Assembly (NCBI GenBank): GCA_016288175.1
Contig: JAEEYN010000152.1
Location: forward strand, 1 to 47,043
From: Bacillota bacterium
GTDB taxonomy: Bacteria; Bacillota; Clostridia; Christensenellales; CAG-138
Direction: 5' to 3'
Length of the DNA: 47,043 bases
In this document: positions 8,784 through 18,230 of the stretch, piece after piece
Position numbering within the stretch: position 1 is the stretch's first letter
Layout: each line of letters begins with the position of its first letter
The notes under the pieces: generated by a model
Database searches by the model: none
Told to the model about the DNA's origin: nothing
The model's input: only the letters and a program-made list of their open reading frames with translations
Translations under genes and position numbers: made by a program

Positions 8784-9953
8784 TTACAGAAGCGCATCCA
8801 CGGCCTTTTTAAGCCTGTCAAGCGCGGAAAGAAGCTGTTCTTTCGGCAGAGCGAGATTCCAGCGTTCAAAGCCGCCGCCGTTCTCGCCGAATACATAACC
8901 TTCGTCCAGAGCAAGGCCGTTCGCGAGCATATGCTTTTCGAGCGATTCGTTATCGAGACCCAAAGCGCGCATGTCGAGCCACGCAAGATAGGTCCCTTCC
9001 GCACGGATTGCCTTGATCATCGGAAGATTCTTTTCAACGAAGTCATACAGCGTTCTGAAGTTGCTGCCGACTGCCGCATTCAGCTCGTCTACCCATCCTG
9101 AACACTTCGTGTATGCCGCGATCGTTGCAGCGCGCGAGAAGTAGGGAACGAGGCCGCTTCCGAAACGTCCGTTGATCTCCTTCAGTTTCTTTGCGATATC
9201 ATCATTTTTGACGATAATGTTCGAACATCCGAGGCCGGCGAGATTGAAAGTTTTGCTGACTGCGGTGCAGGTGACGCAGTTTTCGGCCATTCCGGGGATC
9301 GACGCGAACACGGTGTGCTCCGCGCCATCAAGGAGCAGATCGTTATGGATCTCATCCGCGATCACAAGCACGTTGTTCTTTTTGCAGATCTCGCCGAGCT
9401 CCTTGAGCTCCTCCCGCGTCCAGACACGGCCGACGGGATTATGCGGACTGCAGAGCAGCATCAGTTTCACGTCATCTGGCTTTGTCTTTTCTTCGAGATC
9501 TTCAAAATCCATCTCGTAATGACCGTTATTGTTGATGAGACGGTTCTCGACGATGCGCCTTGAGTTGATGTTGATCGCGTGAGCAAACTGCATATAGACG
9601 GGCGGCTGAATGACCACGCCGTCGCCGGGCTGCGTATAGGCGGCCACAGCAAGGCTCAGAGCGGGCACAACGCCGGTGGTAGTGATCAGATTATAGTCGG
9701 AGCACTCCCAGTTGTGGCGCGTTCTCATCCATCCGAAAACGGCTTTTTTATAGGCTTCATCGGCATATGTATAGCCGAATATCCCGCGGTCGGCAGCTTC
9801 TTTGACGGCGGCTCTGATCTCCGGCGCGACGGCGAATTCCTGATCCGCGATCGTTAAGGGTACAAGACCCGAGCCCTTGACGGGCTCGGGTGCAAAATCG
9901 ATTTTGATCGAACCGGTTCCGGTCCGGTCTATTGGTGTTGTGAAATCGTACAT
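8784..9953 (-). CDS. PatB/MalY-type PLP-dependent aminotransferase or C-S lyase
   Basis: Fold-type I PLP enzyme of 389 residues, the family length. Signatures: LTIADQEFAVAPEIRAA near the N-terminus, FGYTYADEAYKKAVFGWM, TTTGVVPALSLAVAA, the SPHNPVGRVWTREEL segment, the PLP-phenol contact in VIADEIHNDL, and the Schiff-base lysine in AVSKTFNLAGLGCSNI (about residue 230). Members of this family act as cystathionine beta-lyases or aminotransferases, and sequence alone does not decide. It sits 7 nt downstream of iorB, so a role in feeding aryl-pyruvates to IorAB by transamination of aromatic amino acids is plausible. That is inference from position. Confidence 0.88.
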   Translation of the reverse strand: MYDFTTPIDRTGTGSIKIDFAPEPVKGSGLVPLTIADQEFAVAPEIRAAVKEAADRGIFGYTYADEAYKKAVFGWMRTRHNWECSDYNLITTTGVVPALSLAVAAYTQPGDGVVIQPPVYMQFAHAININSRRIVENRLINNNGHYEMDFEDLEEKTKPDDVKLMLLCSPHNPVGRVWTREELKELGEICKKNNVLVIADEIHNDLLLDGAEHTVFASIPGMAENCVTCTAVSKTFNLAGLGCSNIIVKNDDIAKKLKEINGRFGSGLVPYFSRAATIAAYTKCSGWVDELNAAVGSNFRTLYDFVEKNLPMIKAIRAEGTYLAWLDMRALGLDNESLEKHMLANGLALDEGYVFGENGGGFERWNLALPKEQLLSALDRLKKAVDALL

Positions 9954-9960
9954 GGCAGAA

Positions 9961-10533
9961 TCAGCTGAAGCTGTAGCCGCGATCGAAGGCTTTGAGGTTG
10001 ATCTCGAGGAACTTCGGCTTTACGCACTGCTCGATCGCCTTATGCCATTCATCTGCGGAAAAGGGGAGCTTCTTTGCTACAACGCCCATCAGAACGACGT
10101 TCGCTGCGCGATAGGTGCCGCACTCATGCGCGATCTCAACCGCATTGATCTCGATTGCTTTAGCAGCGGCTTCAACGCGCTCAAGGCAATCGGCGGGATA
10201 CTTCGTTGCGCCGGTGATAACGGGCATCGGAAGGATCTCCTGAGTGTTGATAACGATGGTTCCGTCCTTCTTGAGGTAGGGGAGTGCGCGGAGCGCTTCG
10301 AGGTTCTCGAACGCGAGAACGATGTCTGCCTGACCCTGCTCAACGATGGAGGAATAGAGGGGTTGATCGTTGCTGATGCGGACATAGGTAACGACGCTGC
10401 CGCCGCGCTGGCTCATACCGTGGACCTCGCTTACGCGGACATCATAACCGTTGTTCATTGCGAGCTGACCGAGGATCTTGCTTGCGAGCAGAGTGCCCTG
10501 GCCGCCGACGCCGACGATAACGATATTATACAT
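9961..10533 (-). CDS. iorB: Indolepyruvate:ferredoxin oxidoreductase, beta subunit
   Basis: Small gamma-domain subunit of the two-subunit oxidoreductase that decarboxylates indolepyruvate and phenylpyruvate to aryl-acyl-CoA and reduces ferredoxin. It has 190 residues, as usual for IorB. The N-terminus IVIVGVGGQGTLLASKILGQ is the nucleotide-binding glycine motif of the pyruvate-ferredoxin oxidoreductase gamma domain. It is followed by VRVSEVHGMSQRGGSVVTYVRI, typical of the domain that contacts the alpha subunit. It starts 14 nt after the iorA stop, with a good AAGGAGGTAA ribosome site. Codon bias resembles that of iorA and tdh/kbl and suggests strong expression. Confidence 0.95.
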   Translation of the reverse strand: MYNIVIVGVGGQGTLLASKILGQLAMNNGYDVRVSEVHGMSQRGGSVVTYVRISNDQPLYSSIVEQGQADIVLAFENLEALRALPYLKKDGTIVINTQEILPMPVITGATKYPADCLERVEAAAKAIEINAVEIAHECGTYRAANVVLMGVVAKKLPFSADEWHKAIEQCVKPKFLEINLKAFDRGYSFS

Positions 10534-10547
10534 AACGAATTACCTCC

Positions 10548-12275
10548 TTAACCTTGGACATGGAGCGCACCGAAGTGGCAGAGCTGCTCGCAGAGGCCGC
10601 AGCCTACGCACTGGGTGGGATCGACGGCAACACCGGTTTCGGTCTTGCGGATCGCGGGGCAGCCGATCTTCATGCACATACCGCAGTTGCGGCACTTGGT
10701 CGTATCACAGACGAAGGGGATGCCGGGCTGCTTGACGATCAGAGCGCAGGGACGGCGGGAGATGATAACGGAGAGCTCCTCGCGTTCGGTCTCCTCGCGG
10801 ACGACTTTCTCGAGTTCCTTAAGATCGAAGGGATCGACAACGCGGACGTGCTTGATGCCCATCGCGTCGCAGAGCTTGAGGATATCGAGCGCAACGGTGG
10901 GATCGCCGTGGATATCTTTGCCATTGGCGGGGTTGTTCTGGTGGCCGGTCATACCGGTGATGGAGTTATCCGCAACGATAACGGTTCCGACGGAGCGGTT
11001 GTAAGCCATGTTCAGAAGGCCGGTGAGACCGCTGTGGCAGAAGGTGGAGTCGCCGAGAACGGCAACGGTCTTCTTCGCCTGCTCGTGGCCGCGTGCCTTT
11101 TCCATGCCGTGCGCCATGCCGATGGATGCGCCCATGCAGACGCAGGTATCAACACCGCTGAGCGGGGGCAGCGCGCCGAGGGTATAGCAGCCGATATCGG
11201 AGCAGACCGTCAGCTTCAGCTTGCCGAGAACGTGGTAGAGACCGCGGTGCGGGCAGCCGGGGCAGAGGACCGGAGGACGTGCGGGGATGCCTTCGGTGTT
11301 CATCGGGCCGGCTTCGGGTGCGCCTTCGAACTTCGTTGCAATCTTGCGCATGAACAGCTCGCCCTGAACGCCGGTAAGGTTCTTGCCGCTGCAGGGGATG
11401 CCCCAGGCCTTGATGGTGTCCTCATAGAAGGGCTCCATATCCTCGATAACATAGAGGGTCTCAACGCCCTTTGCGAACTCTTCAATGAGCTTGCGGGGCA
11501 TGGGGTAGGCGAGACCGAGCTTCAGAACGGATGCGTTCGGCATCGCTTCCTTGACGTAGTTGTACGCTGCGCCGGAGGTGATGACGCCGACCTTGCGGTC
11601 CGCCCACTCGACCTTGTTGATCGGGAGGGTATTGGCAGCTTCCGCGAGCTTCTTCTCGCGCTCTTCAACATAGAGATGGCGGCCGATCATGTTTGCGGGC
11701 ATCGAAACGTATTTCTTGATGTCGCGCTTGTATTCCTTCAGAGGACGCTCAACGCGGTCTTCAAGCTCAACAAGGGTCCTTGCATGAGCGATACGGGTGG
11801 TGACGCGAAGGATGACAGGGGTGTCGTACTCTTCGCTGATTTCGTATGCCATTTTCAGGAAGTCCTTGCATTCCTGGCTGCTTGAAGGATCGAGCACGGG
11901 AGCATGGGAGGCGCGGGCCAGCATTCGGGTATCCTGCTCGTTCTGGGAAGAATGCATGCCGGGATCATCTGCAACAACAACGACCATACCTGCGTTGACG
12001 CCGGTGTAGGTGGCGGTAAAGAAGGGGTCTGCCGCAACGTTCAGACCAACGTGCTTCATGCAGGCGAGGCTGCGTGCACCGCTTACGGCTGCGCCGAGAG
12101 CGACCTCAACGGCAACCTTCTCGTTGGGAGCCCATTCGGAATAGATTTCCGGATAGTTGGCTACATTCTCGTTGATTTCTGTGCTGGGGGTGCCGGGATA
12201 CGCACTCGAAACACGAACACCGGCTTCGTATGCGCCCCTTGCAATCGCTTCATTTCCGAGCAAAAGCTTTTTCAA
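10548..12275 (-). CDS. iorA: Indolepyruvate:ferredoxin oxidoreductase, alpha subunit
   Basis: Large TPP- and Fe-S-containing subunit of 575 residues, slightly under the usual 590-610. The N-terminal pyrimidine-binding domain starts with LLLGNEAIARGAYEAGV and has SAYPGTPSTEINE. The central part contains CPGCPHRGLYHVLGKL and the TPP-binding region DIGCYTLGALPPLSG through VLGDSTFCHSGLTGLLNMAYN. The last 60 residues carry two 4Fe-4S motifs, CRNCGMCMKIGCPAI and CVGCGLCEQLCHFGAL. These pass electrons to ferredoxin. A strong AAAGGAGGATA site precedes ATG 12275. It is the first gene of the minus run ending at 3540. It serves peptide and amino-acid fermentation in anaerobes. Confidence 0.96.
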   Translation of the reverse strand: MKKLLLGNEAIARGAYEAGVRVSSAYPGTPSTEINENVANYPEIYSEWAPNEKVAVEVALGAAVSGARSLACMKHVGLNVAADPFFTATYTGVNAGMVVVVADDPGMHSSQNEQDTRMLARASHAPVLDPSSSQECKDFLKMAYEISEEYDTPVILRVTTRIAHARTLVELEDRVERPLKEYKRDIKKYVSMPANMIGRHLYVEEREKKLAEAANTLPINKVEWADRKVGVITSGAAYNYVKEAMPNASVLKLGLAYPMPRKLIEEFAKGVETLYVIEDMEPFYEDTIKAWGIPCSGKNLTGVQGELFMRKIATKFEGAPEAGPMNTEGIPARPPVLCPGCPHRGLYHVLGKLKLTVCSDIGCYTLGALPPLSGVDTCVCMGASIGMAHGMEKARGHEQAKKTVAVLGDSTFCHSGLTGLLNMAYNRSVGTVIVADNSITGMTGHQNNPANGKDIHGDPTVALDILKLCDAMGIKHVRVVDPFDLKELEKVVREETEREELSVIISRRPCALIVKQPGIPFVCDTTKCRNCGMCMKIGCPAIRKTETGVAVDPTQCVGCGLCEQLCHFGALHVQG

Positions 12276-12346
12276 TTCAGTATCCTCCTTTGGTATTCAG
12301 AACCCTTGGGAAAGCCCATTGGGCCCGGGTATAAGATTCCGTTTCT

Positions 12347-12352
12347 ATTATA
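12347..12352 (-). promoter_or_regulatory. -10 element for the iorAB-pcrA-ligA run
   Basis: A perfect TATAAT on the minus strand, about 70 nt before the iorA start. The matching -35 is weak (TTTATT at 17 nt). The leader between 12276 and 12340 contains overlapping GGG/CCC blocks that could form alternative short hairpins. Confidence 0.45.
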
Positions 12353-12475
12353 TTAGATTTCGGAGCATAAATAAAGAGGAAAACGCTAATATATTGATAT
12401 TTGTATCGCAATTATTCGAAAACATTCGGTTTTCCGCTTGCCTTTCCTTATATTCGTCAGGCAGGAAAAAACCTG

Positions 12476-12504
12476 TTTTCTTTGAATCGGTTTGGTGATA
12501 TAAT
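12476..12504 (+). promoter_or_regulatory. Extended -10 promoter for uvrB
   Basis: TGATATAAT (496-504) is a TGN-TATAAT extended -10, with TTTTCT 17 nt upstream as a weak -35. It sits 30 nt before the uvrB ATG, and the ribosome site GGAGAAAG lies between. It is divergent from the iorA promoter in the same 259-nt gap. Confidence 0.55.
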
Positions 12505-12534
12505 AAGCACAAAGAAATTCGGAGAAAGAAGCGA

Positions 12535-14562
12535 ATGGGTGAATTCAAAGTTGTTTCGCCGTTTGAACCCCGGGGCGATCAGCCGGAAGCGATCGAATCC
12601 CTTGCGGAAGGCGTTCTCAGGGGCGACAGGCTCCAGGTCCTTCTCGGCGTAACAGGTTCCGGCAAAACCTTCACAATGGCGAAACTTATCGAGCGCGTGC
12701 AGAAGCCGACGCTCGTGATTGCGCACAATAAAACGCTCGCAGCTCAGCTTTGTTCCGAATTCAGGGAGTTTTTCCCGAATAATGCAGTTGAATACTTTGT
12801 TTCGTATTACGACTATTATCAGCCCGAAGCTTATATCGCCACGACCGATACCTATATCGAGAAGACCGCCGATATCAATCAGGAGATCGACCGCCTTCGC
12901 CACAGCGCGACCTGTTCTCTGAACGAGAGGAGGGACGTTGTTATCGTCGCGTCCGTTTCCTGCATTTATGCTCTCGGAGATCCCGAAGAGTATCTGCGGA
13001 TGAGCATTTCGCTCCGCCCTGGGATGGAGATCAGCAGGGATGCGCTGCTTCGAAAACTTGTCGAGATCCAGTATCAGCGAAACGATATCGATTTCACGCG
13101 CGGCAATTTCCGCGTTCGCGGCGACATCGTCGAGGTATTCCCGATGCAGTTTTCGGACAAAGCGCTCCGGATCGAGTTTTTCGGCGATGAGATCGAAGCA
13201 ATAAGGGAGATCAACGCCGTCACGGGCGTTCCGTCAAGCAGCCTTGCGCACGCGATCATCTTCCCGGCAACGCATTATATGGCGGGCAGCGACAAACTCC
13301 ACAACGCGCTTGCAAATATCGAAAGCGATATGAATGCGCGGGTCGAAGAGCTCCGCTCGCAGAATAAGCTCGTTGAAGCGCAGCGTCTCGAGCAGCGCAC
13401 GCGTTACGATCTTGAGATGATCCGCGAGATCGGTTACTGTTCCGGTATCGAGAACTATTCGCGATATTTCGACGGACGAAAGCCCGGTCAGCCGCCGTAT
13501 ACGCTGCTTGATTTCATGGGCGATGATTTCCTTACGATCATCGACGAAAGTCATGCTACGATCCCGCAGATCCGGGCGATGTACAACGGCGACCGCGCCC
13601 GCAAGACCGAGCTTGTCGAATACGGTTTCCGTATCCCAAGCGCGTACGATAACCGTCCGCTCAAATTCGACGAATTCGAGCAGCGCGTCAAGCAGCTCGT
13701 CTGCGTCAGCGCGACGCCCGCAGAATATGAACTCTCCCGCGCCGAGAATATCGCCGAGCAGATCATCCGTCCGACAGGGCTTGTGGATCCGGAGATATTC
13801 GTCCGTCCTGTTCAGGGGCAGATCGATGATCTGATCGCAGAGATCCACAAAAACACCGCAAAAGGTTACCGCGTTCTCGCAACGACACTGACGAAACGGA
13901 TGGCGGAGATGCTGACGGAGCATCTTGATTCGATCGGGATCCGTGTCCGCTATATGCATTCCGATATTCAAACGATCGAGCGAATGGAGATCATCCGCGA
14001 CCTGCGGCTCGGTGAATTCGATGTGCTTGTCGGCATCAACCTTCTTCGCGAAGGTCTCGACCTTCCGGAAGTCGGTCTCGTTGCGATACTCGACGCCGAC
14101 AGAGAAGGTTTTCTGCGCTCAACAACATCGCTTATCCAGACTGTCGGCCGCGCAGCGCGCAACGTCGACGGCTGCGTGATCATGTATGCGGATGCTATTA
14201 CCGAATCCATGCGCGCAACGATCGAGGAGACCAACAGAAGGCGCAGCAAACAGCTTGCGTTCAATGAAGAGCACGGAATCACGCCGCAGAGCATCAAGAA
14301 AGCGGTCCACGGCATCATCGAGATCACTACGGCCGATACCGGTGTTTCAGCCGGCATGAGCGAAGAGGAGATCCGCAAAAAGATCGAGCTTATCACCGAT
14401 CAGATGCAGAAAGCCGCTATGGAACTCGATTTCGAGACAGCAGCAAAGCTTCGTGATGAACTGTTCAGACTAAAGGGTGAATCCCCGCAGGGAAAACCTT
14501 CCGGCATCAAGCCCGGCATGCCCGGAAGCACAAGGAAATCCCGCGGAAGGACCCGTAAATAA
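12535..14562 (+). CDS. uvrB: Excinuclease ABC subunit B
   Basis: DNA-damage verification helicase-like subunit of nucleotide-excision repair. It has 675 residues, the standard length. Motifs: FEPRGDQPEAI at the N-terminus, Walker A GVTGSGKTFTMAKL at 38-51, the beta-hairpin region YYDYYQPEAYI that clamps one DNA strand, DESHATIPQIRAMYNGD, VSATPAEYEL, GLDLPEVGLVAILDADREGF and QTVGRAARNVDG. The C-terminal UVR motif (MQKAAMELDFETAAKLRDEL) binds UvrA or UvrC. A short basic tail follows. GGAGAAAG precedes ATG 12535. uvrA follows 20 nt downstream. uvrC is not in the window. No canonical LexA box is seen upstream. Confidence 0.98.
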   Translation: MGEFKVVSPFEPRGDQPEAIESLAEGVLRGDRLQVLLGVTGSGKTFTMAKLIERVQKPTLVIAHNKTLAAQLCSEFREFFPNNAVEYFVSYYDYYQPEAYIATTDTYIEKTADINQEIDRLRHSATCSLNERRDVVIVASVSCIYALGDPEEYLRMSISLRPGMEISRDALLRKLVEIQYQRNDIDFTRGNFRVRGDIVEVFPMQFSDKALRIEFFGDEIEAIREINAVTGVPSSSLAHAIIFPATHYMAGSDKLHNALANIESDMNARVEELRSQNKLVEAQRLEQRTRYDLEMIREIGYCSGIENYSRYFDGRKPGQPPYTLLDFMGDDFLTIIDESHATIPQIRAMYNGDRARKTELVEYGFRIPSAYDNRPLKFDEFEQRVKQLVCVSATPAEYELSRAENIAEQIIRPTGLVDPEIFVRPVQGQIDDLIAEIHKNTAKGYRVLATTLTKRMAEMLTEHLDSIGIRVRYMHSDIQTIERMEIIRDLRLGEFDVLVGINLLREGLDLPEVGLVAILDADREGFLRSTTSLIQTVGRAARNVDGCVIMYADAITESMRATIEETNRRRSKQLAFNEEHGITPQSIKKAVHGIIEITTADTGVSAGMSEEEIRKKIELITDQMQKAAMELDFETAAKLRDELFRLKGESPQGKPSGIKPGMPGSTRKSRGRTRK

Positions 14563-14582
14563 CTCACAGCAATAACAGCAGC

Positions 14583-17417
14583 ATGAAGGACTACATCACA
14601 ATCAAAGGCGCAAGAGAGAACAATCTCAAGGATATCACTCTTTCTATCCCGCGCAATAAACTGATCGTATTCACCGGCCTTTCCGGCTCCGGCAAATCTT
14701 CGCTTGCGTTCGAGACCATCTTTGCCGAAGGTCAGCGGCGCTATGTCGAATCGCTCTCTTCATATGCCCGTCAGTTCCTCGGGCAAATGGACAAACCAGA
14801 TGTCGATTACATCGAAGGTCTTTCTCCCGCCGTCTCGATCGACCAGAAAAGCACATCCAACAACCCGCGTTCGACCGTCGGCACGGTTACTGAGATCAAC
14901 GATTATCTCCGTCTCCTTTTCGCGCGGATCGGCGTTCCGCACTGCCCGAAATGCGGTCGTGTTATAACAAGGCAGAGCATCGATCAGGTCGTCGATCAGA
15001 TCCTGCGCATGCCGGCCGGAACAAAGTTCCAGATCGTCGCTCCGGTGATCCGTGGCATCAAAGGCGAGCACGTTAAGCTTCTCGAAAGGATCCGCAAGGA
15101 CGGCTACGTCCGCGTCAAGATCGATGGCGAAACTTATGATATCAGCGAGCTTCCGGCGCTCGATAAAAACAAAAAGCACAATATAGATGTTATTGTCGAC
15201 CGTCTTGTGATCAAAGACGGCATTCAGATGCGCCTTACCGATTCGCTCGAAACTGCTTTTGCTCTCGGCAGCGGCCTTGCCAAAGCGGATATCATCGGCG
15301 GGGAAGAGCAGCTTTTTTCGCAGAATTACGCCTGTCCCGACTGCGGCATAAACATAGAAGAGCTTACGCCGAGAATGTTCTCTTTCAACAATCCCTACGG
15401 AGCATGTCCCGCGTGCACCGGCCTCGGTTTTCAGGAAAAGATCGATGTTTCCCTCGTTGTCGGCGAGCCCGATAAATCCCTGCTTGACGGCGCGGTCTCG
15501 GTGATGGGATGGGGGAGCGGCAACCCGACGAGCGATAACAGCATGCGGCTGATGTATTACAAAGCGCTTGCAAAAGAGTATGATTTCGACATCAGCACGC
15601 CGTGGAACGAACTTCCGGAATCGGTGCGCGATGTGATCCTTTATGGCTCAAAAGGAAAGAAGATCCTGATCGAATACTCGCGCGATTTCGGCAGCGGCAG
15701 TTTTCTTGCGCCGTTCGAAGGCATCATACCGAGCATTGAGCGTCGTTATAACGAGACGCAGTCCGAAACAATGAAGGACGCGTATCGCGAATACATCAAG
15801 CAAGTGCCATGTCCCGTATGCGGCGGCAAGCGTCTTAAACCGGAAGTGCTTTCGGTTACAGTCAACGAAAAATCGATCGCCGATGTCTGCGATATGCCCA
15901 TCCTCGAGATCATCGATTTTCTGAATTCGATCAAGCTTTCCGAAGCCGAAAAGATCATTGCTTCGAGGATATTCAAAGAGCTCACGGCACGGCTGCGATT
16001 CCTTGTCGACGTCGGTCTCGATTACCTGACGCTTTCGCGCTCCGCGTCTTCTCTTTCCGGCGGCGAAGCGCAGCGCATCCGTCTTGCAACGCAGATAGGT
16101 TCCGGTCTTGTCGGAGTTCTCTATATTCTCGACGAGCCGAGCATCGGCCTCCATCAGCACGACAACGCAAAGCTTATCGCAACGCTTAAGGGACTGCGAG
16201 ACCTCGGGAATACGCTCATTGTCGTTGAACATGACGAAGAAACAATGCGCAGTGCCGATCATATCGTCGACATCGGTCCCGGTCCGGGCGTTCACGGCGG
16301 CCAGGTCGTCGCTCAGGGAACTGTTGAGGATATCATGGCCGTTCCCGAATCGATCACCGGTCAATTCCTCAGCGGAAAAAGGAAGATCGCGATCCCCGAA
16401 ACGCGCAGAAAACCCGAAGAAGGCCATTGGCTTAAAGTTTACGGCTGCCGCGAAAACAATCTGCAGAACATCGATGTTGAGATCCCGCTCGGTGTATTCA
16501 CCTGCGTAACTGGCGTTTCCGGCTCCGGAAAATCCAGCCTTATCAACCAGATCGTCAAAAATACGCTCCTTCGGAAGCTCAACAAAGCGCATACGACTTC
16601 GGGCGATTTCGATTCGATGAGCGGCACCGAATACCTTGATAAAGTCATCGACATCGACCAGTCTCCGATCGGAAGAACGCCTCGCAGCAACCCGGCGACT
16701 TATACTGGAGTTTTTGACCTCATCCGTGAAGTGTTCGCCATGACGCCCGACGCCAAAATGCGCGGTTACAGCAACGGAAGATTCAGCTTTAATGTTAAAG
16801 GCGGGCGTTGCGAATCCTGCCGCGGAGATGGTATAATAAAGATTGAGATGCATTTCCTGCCCGATGTTTATGTTCCCTGCGAAGTCTGCGGCGGGAAACG
16901 CTATAACCGCGAAACGCTCGAAGTTCGCTACCGCGGTCAGTCTATCGCCGACGTTCTTGATATGACTGTCGAGCAGGCGCTCGAATTCTTTGCTCCGCTG
17001 CCGCGGATCGCAAAGAAACTGCAGGCGCTCTATGATGTCGGCCTCGGTTACATCAAGCTCGGTCAGTCATCGACAACGCTTTCCGGAGGCGAGGCGCAGC
17101 GCGTCAAGCTCGCAACCGAACTCGCGCGCCGCGATACGGGCCGAACGATCTACATCCTCGACGAACCGACGACGGGCCTTCATTCGGCGGACGTTGAAAA
17201 ACTGCTCACGATACTGCAGCGGCTCTGCTCATCCGGAAGCACCGTTGTTGTGATCGAGCATAATCTCGACGTGATAAAGACGGCAGATTATATCATCGAC
17301 CTCGGACCGGATGGGGGAGTGCGCGGCGGAAAAGTGATCGCCAAAGGCACCCCCGAGGAAGTTGCCGAATGCCCCGGAAGCTATACCGGCGAATATCTTA
17401 AAGAAATACTGAAATGA
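14583..17417 (+). CDS. uvrA: Excinuclease ABC subunit A
   Basis: Damage-recognition ATPase of nucleotide-excision repair, 944 residues, as expected. It has two ABC modules. The first has Walker A GLSGSGKSS (32-40) and the signature LSGGEAQRIRLATQIGSGL. The second has Walker A GVSGSGKSS and LSGGEAQRVKLATEL. Zinc sites are visible as CPKCGRV, CPDCG with CPACTG, and CESCRGDG with CEVCGGKRY. There is no clear Shine-Dalgarno before ATG 14583 (AATAACAGCAGC), so translation probably relies on coupling to uvrB 20 nt upstream. It acts with UvrB to load it at lesions. Confidence 0.98.
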   Translation: MKDYITIKGARENNLKDITLSIPRNKLIVFTGLSGSGKSSLAFETIFAEGQRRYVESLSSYARQFLGQMDKPDVDYIEGLSPAVSIDQKSTSNNPRSTVGTVTEINDYLRLLFARIGVPHCPKCGRVITRQSIDQVVDQILRMPAGTKFQIVAPVIRGIKGEHVKLLERIRKDGYVRVKIDGETYDISELPALDKNKKHNIDVIVDRLVIKDGIQMRLTDSLETAFALGSGLAKADIIGGEEQLFSQNYACPDCGINIEELTPRMFSFNNPYGACPACTGLGFQEKIDVSLVVGEPDKSLLDGAVSVMGWGSGNPTSDNSMRLMYYKALAKEYDFDISTPWNELPESVRDVILYGSKGKKILIEYSRDFGSGSFLAPFEGIIPSIERRYNETQSETMKDAYREYIKQVPCPVCGGKRLKPEVLSVTVNEKSIADVCDMPILEIIDFLNSIKLSEAEKIIASRIFKELTARLRFLVDVGLDYLTLSRSASSLSGGEAQRIRLATQIGSGLVGVLYILDEPSIGLHQHDNAKLIATLKGLRDLGNTLIVVEHDEETMRSADHIVDIGPGPGVHGGQVVAQGTVEDIMAVPESITGQFLSGKRKIAIPETRRKPEEGHWLKVYGCRENNLQNIDVEIPLGVFTCVTGVSGSGKSSLINQIVKNTLLRKLNKAHTTSGDFDSMSGTEYLDKVIDIDQSPIGRTPRSNPATYTGVFDLIREVFAMTPDAKMRGYSNGRFSFNVKGGRCESCRGDGIIKIEMHFLPDVYVPCEVCGGKRYNRETLEVRYRGQSIADVLDMTVEQALEFFAPLPRIAKKLQALYDVGLGYIKLGQSSTTLSGGEAQRVKLATELARRDTGRTIYILDEPTTGLHSADVEKLLTILQRLCSSGSTVVVIEHNLDVIKTADYIIDLGPDGGVRGGKVIAKGTPEEVAECPGSYTGEYLKEILK

Positions 17418-17442
17418 TTCCCACTTGACATAAGGAGGACTT

Positions 17443-18201
17443 ATGGCTGACAACATTATGCATACATGGTATGATGCGGCGAAGAAGCGCGTTTCCGTCC
17501 GCAGTTACTCCGCACCGATCGACAGGGACATGTTCTATGTTCTGAAATCCGCGGCGATGAAGCTCTGCAATGATGAAGCCCGAATCGATCTTCGCGCAAA
17601 AAACGGAGTGCTCGGCAAGATCCCCGTGCTTTCCGCTGTAATCGGCGGAGTCGACGGCACCAACTGCTTTGCTGCCATCATCGTTAAGAAAGGCTGCGAA
17701 TACATGGGCGGGTACATCGGCGAAGCGTTCATCCTCGAATGCGTTTCCCGCGGACTTGCAACCTGCTGGCTCGGAGCCACCTATAAGAAAAAGGCTGTCA
17801 AAGAAATCGTCGAAATGCTCGATGATGAAAAGCTTATCGGCATTATCGCAATCGGCAAATGCGATCAGCTTCCCGAAAACGGTCCGAGAAAAAGCATTGA
17901 ACAGCTCACCGGCGTTACACCCGAAGATTTCCAGAAACTTCCGCAGTGGCAGCAGGAAGCCGCAAAAATGGCAAGGATCGCGCCCTCCGCGAGGAACTGT
18001 CAGCCCTGGGAGCTCGAGATCAAGCCCGGTTCGATCCGCCTTATCTGCAATTCCGATAACTTCGGCTACGGCGCGATCGACTGCGGTATCGCAATGCTGC
18101 ATATTGAGCTCGGAGCGGCAAAATGCGGTGTTTACGGCGATTGGCAGTTCCGGGAGATGGACAAGCTTTTCGTGCCGTTCGATATTCCCGAGAATACCTG
18201 A
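17443..18201 (+). CDS. Nitroreductase family protein
   Basis: A 252-residue protein of the FMN-dependent nitroreductase fold. The N-terminus has AAKKRVSVRSYSAPID, the usual R-R/S-x-R start of this family. The central part has CVSRGLATCWLGATYKKK, the flavin-contacting GLAT-CWLG segment, and the later part has APSARNCQPWELE, the ARNxQPW motif placed unusually late. That order (motif late, FMN-contact segment earlier) matches the TM1586-type nitroreductase family better than NfsB types. It also fits CGIAMLHIELGAAKCGVYG near the end. It follows uvrA by 25 nt with a strong AAGGAGG site. The substrate is unknown, and any link to repair is only positional. Confidence 0.85.
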   Translation: MADNIMHTWYDAAKKRVSVRSYSAPIDRDMFYVLKSAAMKLCNDEARIDLRAKNGVLGKIPVLSAVIGGVDGTNCFAAIIVKKGCEYMGGYIGEAFILECVSRGLATCWLGATYKKKAVKEIVEMLDDEKLIGIIAIGKCDQLPENGPRKSIEQLTGVTPEDFQKLPQWQQEAAKMARIAPSARNCQPWELEIKPGSIRLICNSDNFGYGAIDCGIAMLHIELGAAKCGVYGDWQFREMDKLFVPFDIPENT

Positions 18202-18216
18202 TCAGCCTTCAAACAA

Positions 18217-18229
18217 TATAATATATAAT
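18217..18229 (+). promoter_or_regulatory. Double -10-like element immediately before rnhA
   Basis: TATAATATATAAT holds two overlapping TATAAT boxes just before the rnhA ATG at 18231. A transcript from the first would begin at or next to the start codon. No convincing -35 is present at 17 nt. The AT-richness alone could explain it. Confidence 0.3.
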
Positions 18230-18230
18230 A

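Noticed and set aside
10554..11885. 443-codon open frame opposite iorA
   Set aside because: It is a shadow caused by the strong GC-ending codon bias of iorA. It has no family motifs, and the real gene on the other strand is certain.
12417..12428. CGAA-AACA-TTCG upstream of uvrB as a LexA (SOS) box
   Set aside because: It is a 12-bp palindrome without the inner C and G of the Firmicutes box (GAAC-N4-GTTC), and it lies about 70 nt before the -10. The match is too weak to claim.
15648..16853. 401-codon open frame opposite uvrA
   Set aside because: Antisense shadow. uvrA motifs run through the whole stretch.
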